A stretch of 14,146 nucleotides of DNA from Acidimicrobiales bacterium (lineage in GTDB: Bacteria > Actinomycetota > Acidimicrobiia > Acidimicrobiales > SZUA-35), in NCBI GenBank assembly GCA_024641625.1, contig JAHECQ010000001.1:1-14146 (forward strand). Reading direction: 5' to 3'. A model generated the notes under the pieces. That model did no database searches and was not told where the DNA came from. It saw only the letters and a program-made list of their open reading frames with translations. A program made the translations under genes and the position numbers. Position 1 is the first letter of the stretch; the number at the start of each line of letters is the position of its first letter. This document shows, piece by piece, positions 13,057-14,146 of the stretch.

Positions 13057-14146
13057 ATGGAGCAACCCCACGCGTCTCTCGAGACGAGCGCTCGTCACGA
13101 CCATCGCGCCTCGAAGGAAGCGTCCGTCGCCCGTGCGACCGTGATCATTCCCACGCTGAACGAGGCAGCCGACATCGAGCACACCCTGCAGAGCGTGCGT
13201 TCGCAGTCGATCGCCGAGCTGCTCGTCCTGGTGGTTGATGGAGGCTCCACCGACGGCACCTGCGACACCGTTGCCCGCATTGCCGCCGAGGATGCCCGGG
13301 TTCATCTGCTCCACAATCCGCACCGGCTCCAATCAGCCGCCCTCAATCTGGGGCTGGCAGCAACCCGGACCGACATCCTCATTCGGCTCGACGGACACGC
13401 AGCCATCGGCATCGACTACGTCGAGCGCATCCTCGGCACGTTCGAACGCACCGGGGCTGCCGGAGTGGGCGGTCGGATGGAAGCGGTTCCGGGACACTCC
13501 GCCAAAGCGCGTGGTGTGGCGCTCGCCAACGGCGCCTCGTGGGGCGCTGGCCCGGCCGCATTTCACCGTGGTGGAACGCCGGGTCCGGCGGACACCGTGT
13601 ACCTCGGTAGCTACCGAGTCGACGTCCTGCGATCGTTGGGCGGATGGGACGAAGCCATGCCCATCAACGAGGACTACGAGCTGAATCACCGCCTTCGCGC
13701 CGCGGGGCACACCCTGTGGTTCGAGCCCGATCTGGTCGTCAGCTACCACCCTCGCCCCACCTATCGGGCATTGGCCCGGCAATACTTCCGCTATGGCCGG
13801 GGCAAGGCCGACATGCTCCGGAGGCACCCGAAGTCGTTGCGTATCCGCCAGCTGCTGCCCGGCCTCGGGGTTCCCGGCGCCATCGGCGCACTCGCCCGCT
13901 TCGGCGTTACCGGCGTTGCCGGCATCGGGTTGGTGCACGGCTCGGTCCTGGTTGCCTCCGCGGCGAAGGCCGAGCCCCGTGATCTGTCGGGGGCTGCTCA
14001 CGGCGCGCTCGCAGCCTTCGTCATGCACTGGTCGTGGTCGGCGGGGCTCTGGACAGAGGTCGCCCTCGGGCTGCAGCGTTCCGCCGACCCCGGTTCGAGC
14101 AGCTCCGGTTGGAACAGCCCCGTCTCAATCGGCGGCCGTGGGCGCC
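13057..14146 (+). CDS. Family 2 glycosyltransferase, ExoA-like, C-terminus beyond window
   Basis: The frame starts with the ATG directly after the preceding TGA (AGAGG lies just before it) and is open to the window edge, giving at least 363 residues. It is a GT-A fold enzyme that adds a sugar from a nucleotide donor. VIIPTLNEAADI (29-40) starts the fold, DGGSTDGT (61-68) binds the nucleotide, IRLDGHA carries Asp112 of the DxD-like metal site, and NEDYELNHRLR (204-214) holds the catalytic acid. ARQYFRYGRGKA replaces the classical QxxRW and is typical of ExoA-like enzymes of exopolysaccharide assembly. Two hydrophobic segments follow (about 265-303 and 314-330), suggesting membrane association. 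An exopolysaccharide or glycolipid role is inferred; no other polysaccharide gene is in view. Antisense frames across this region are not coding. Confidence 0.92.
   Translation, partial: MEQPHASLETSARHDHRASKEASVARATVIIPTLNEAADIEHTLQSVRSQSIAELLVLVVDGGSTDGTCDTVARIAAEDARVHLLHNPHRLQSAALNLGLAATRTDILIRLDGHAAIGIDYVERILGTFERTGAAGVGGRMEAVPGHSAKARGVALANGASWGAGPAAFHRGGTPGPADTVYLGSYRVDVLRSLGGWDEAMPINEDYELNHRLRAAGHTLWFEPDLVVSYHPRPTYRALARQYFRYGRGKADMLRRHPKSLRIRQLLPGLGVPGAIGALARFGVTGVAGIGLVHGSVLVASAAKAEPRDLSGAAHGALAAFVMHWSWSAGLWTEVALGLQRSADPGSSSSGWNSPVSIGGRGR

Noticed and set aside
12373..14028. Long minus-strand open frames opposite the DsbA-family and glycosyltransferase genes
   Set aside because: They lie opposite proteins with clear CPWC and GT2 motifs and show no recognisable fold of their own.
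1..14146. Search for CRISPR arrays, tRNA genes, insertion sequences, attachment sites and defence or toxin-antitoxin genes
   Set aside because: No spaced direct repeats, cloverleaf, transposase motif, flanking duplication or such protein families were seen.

Overview
The window is high-GC (roughly two thirds G+C by eye), densely packed bacterial chromosome with 14 protein genes, the last of them cut by the right edge. Protein family types, GTG starts, very short gaps and TANNNT boxes lying 6-7 nt before start codons point to an Actinomycetota genome, possibly Acidimicrobiia. That placement is inference; no marker gene is present. I see no tRNA, rRNA, CRISPR array, insertion sequence or phage gene.

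Layout. (1) 14-631: a GNAT acetyltransferase on +, converging on a minus-strand oxidative group (644-3766): SMP-30/gluconolactonase-like hydrolase, TauD/TfdA dioxygenase and cytochrome P450. The last two are joined by a GTGA overlap. (2) 3854-5134: a 12-helix MFS exporter-type transporter, divergent from the SMP-30 gene. (3) 5165-6205: a secreted lipoprotein with a propeller-like domain, divergent from an LCAD-type acyl-CoA dehydrogenase (6270-7412). (4) 7443-9056: two divergent crotonase-fold proteins that both lack the hydratase glutamate pair but keep an isomerase-type glutamate. (5) 9035-12376, minus strand: a phytanoyl-CoA dioxygenase (PhyH) family protein with its own promoter and operator, then, upstream, an MBL-fold hydrolase and a VOC protein joined by another GTGA overlap, then a second PhyH-family protein. 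(6) 12400-14146, plus strand: a FrnE-like DsbA-family protein followed at once by an ExoA-like family 2 glycosyltransferase.

How it fits together. Most of the window is oxidative and acyl-CoA catabolism: one P450, three Fe(II)/2-oxoglutarate oxygenases, an acyl-CoA dehydrogenase, two enoyl-CoA isomerase-like proteins, two lactone/ester-hydrolase-type proteins, a VOC metalloenzyme and an exporter. This suits breakdown of branched, cyclic or terpenoid/steroid-like carbon, but no substrate can be read from the sequence.

The clearest non-coding signal is the repeated TANNNT box at a fixed distance from seven start codons (an eighth is imperfect), which implies leaderless mRNAs. The main exception is the PhyH gene at 9035-9871, which has a TTGACA-N17-TAAAAC promoter, a palindrome over the expected transcription start, and a Shine-Dalgarno sequence. 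No gene-free stretch exceeds 300 bases; the longest (9872-10045) holds that promoter, a hairpin and most of a 15-bp tandem repeat.
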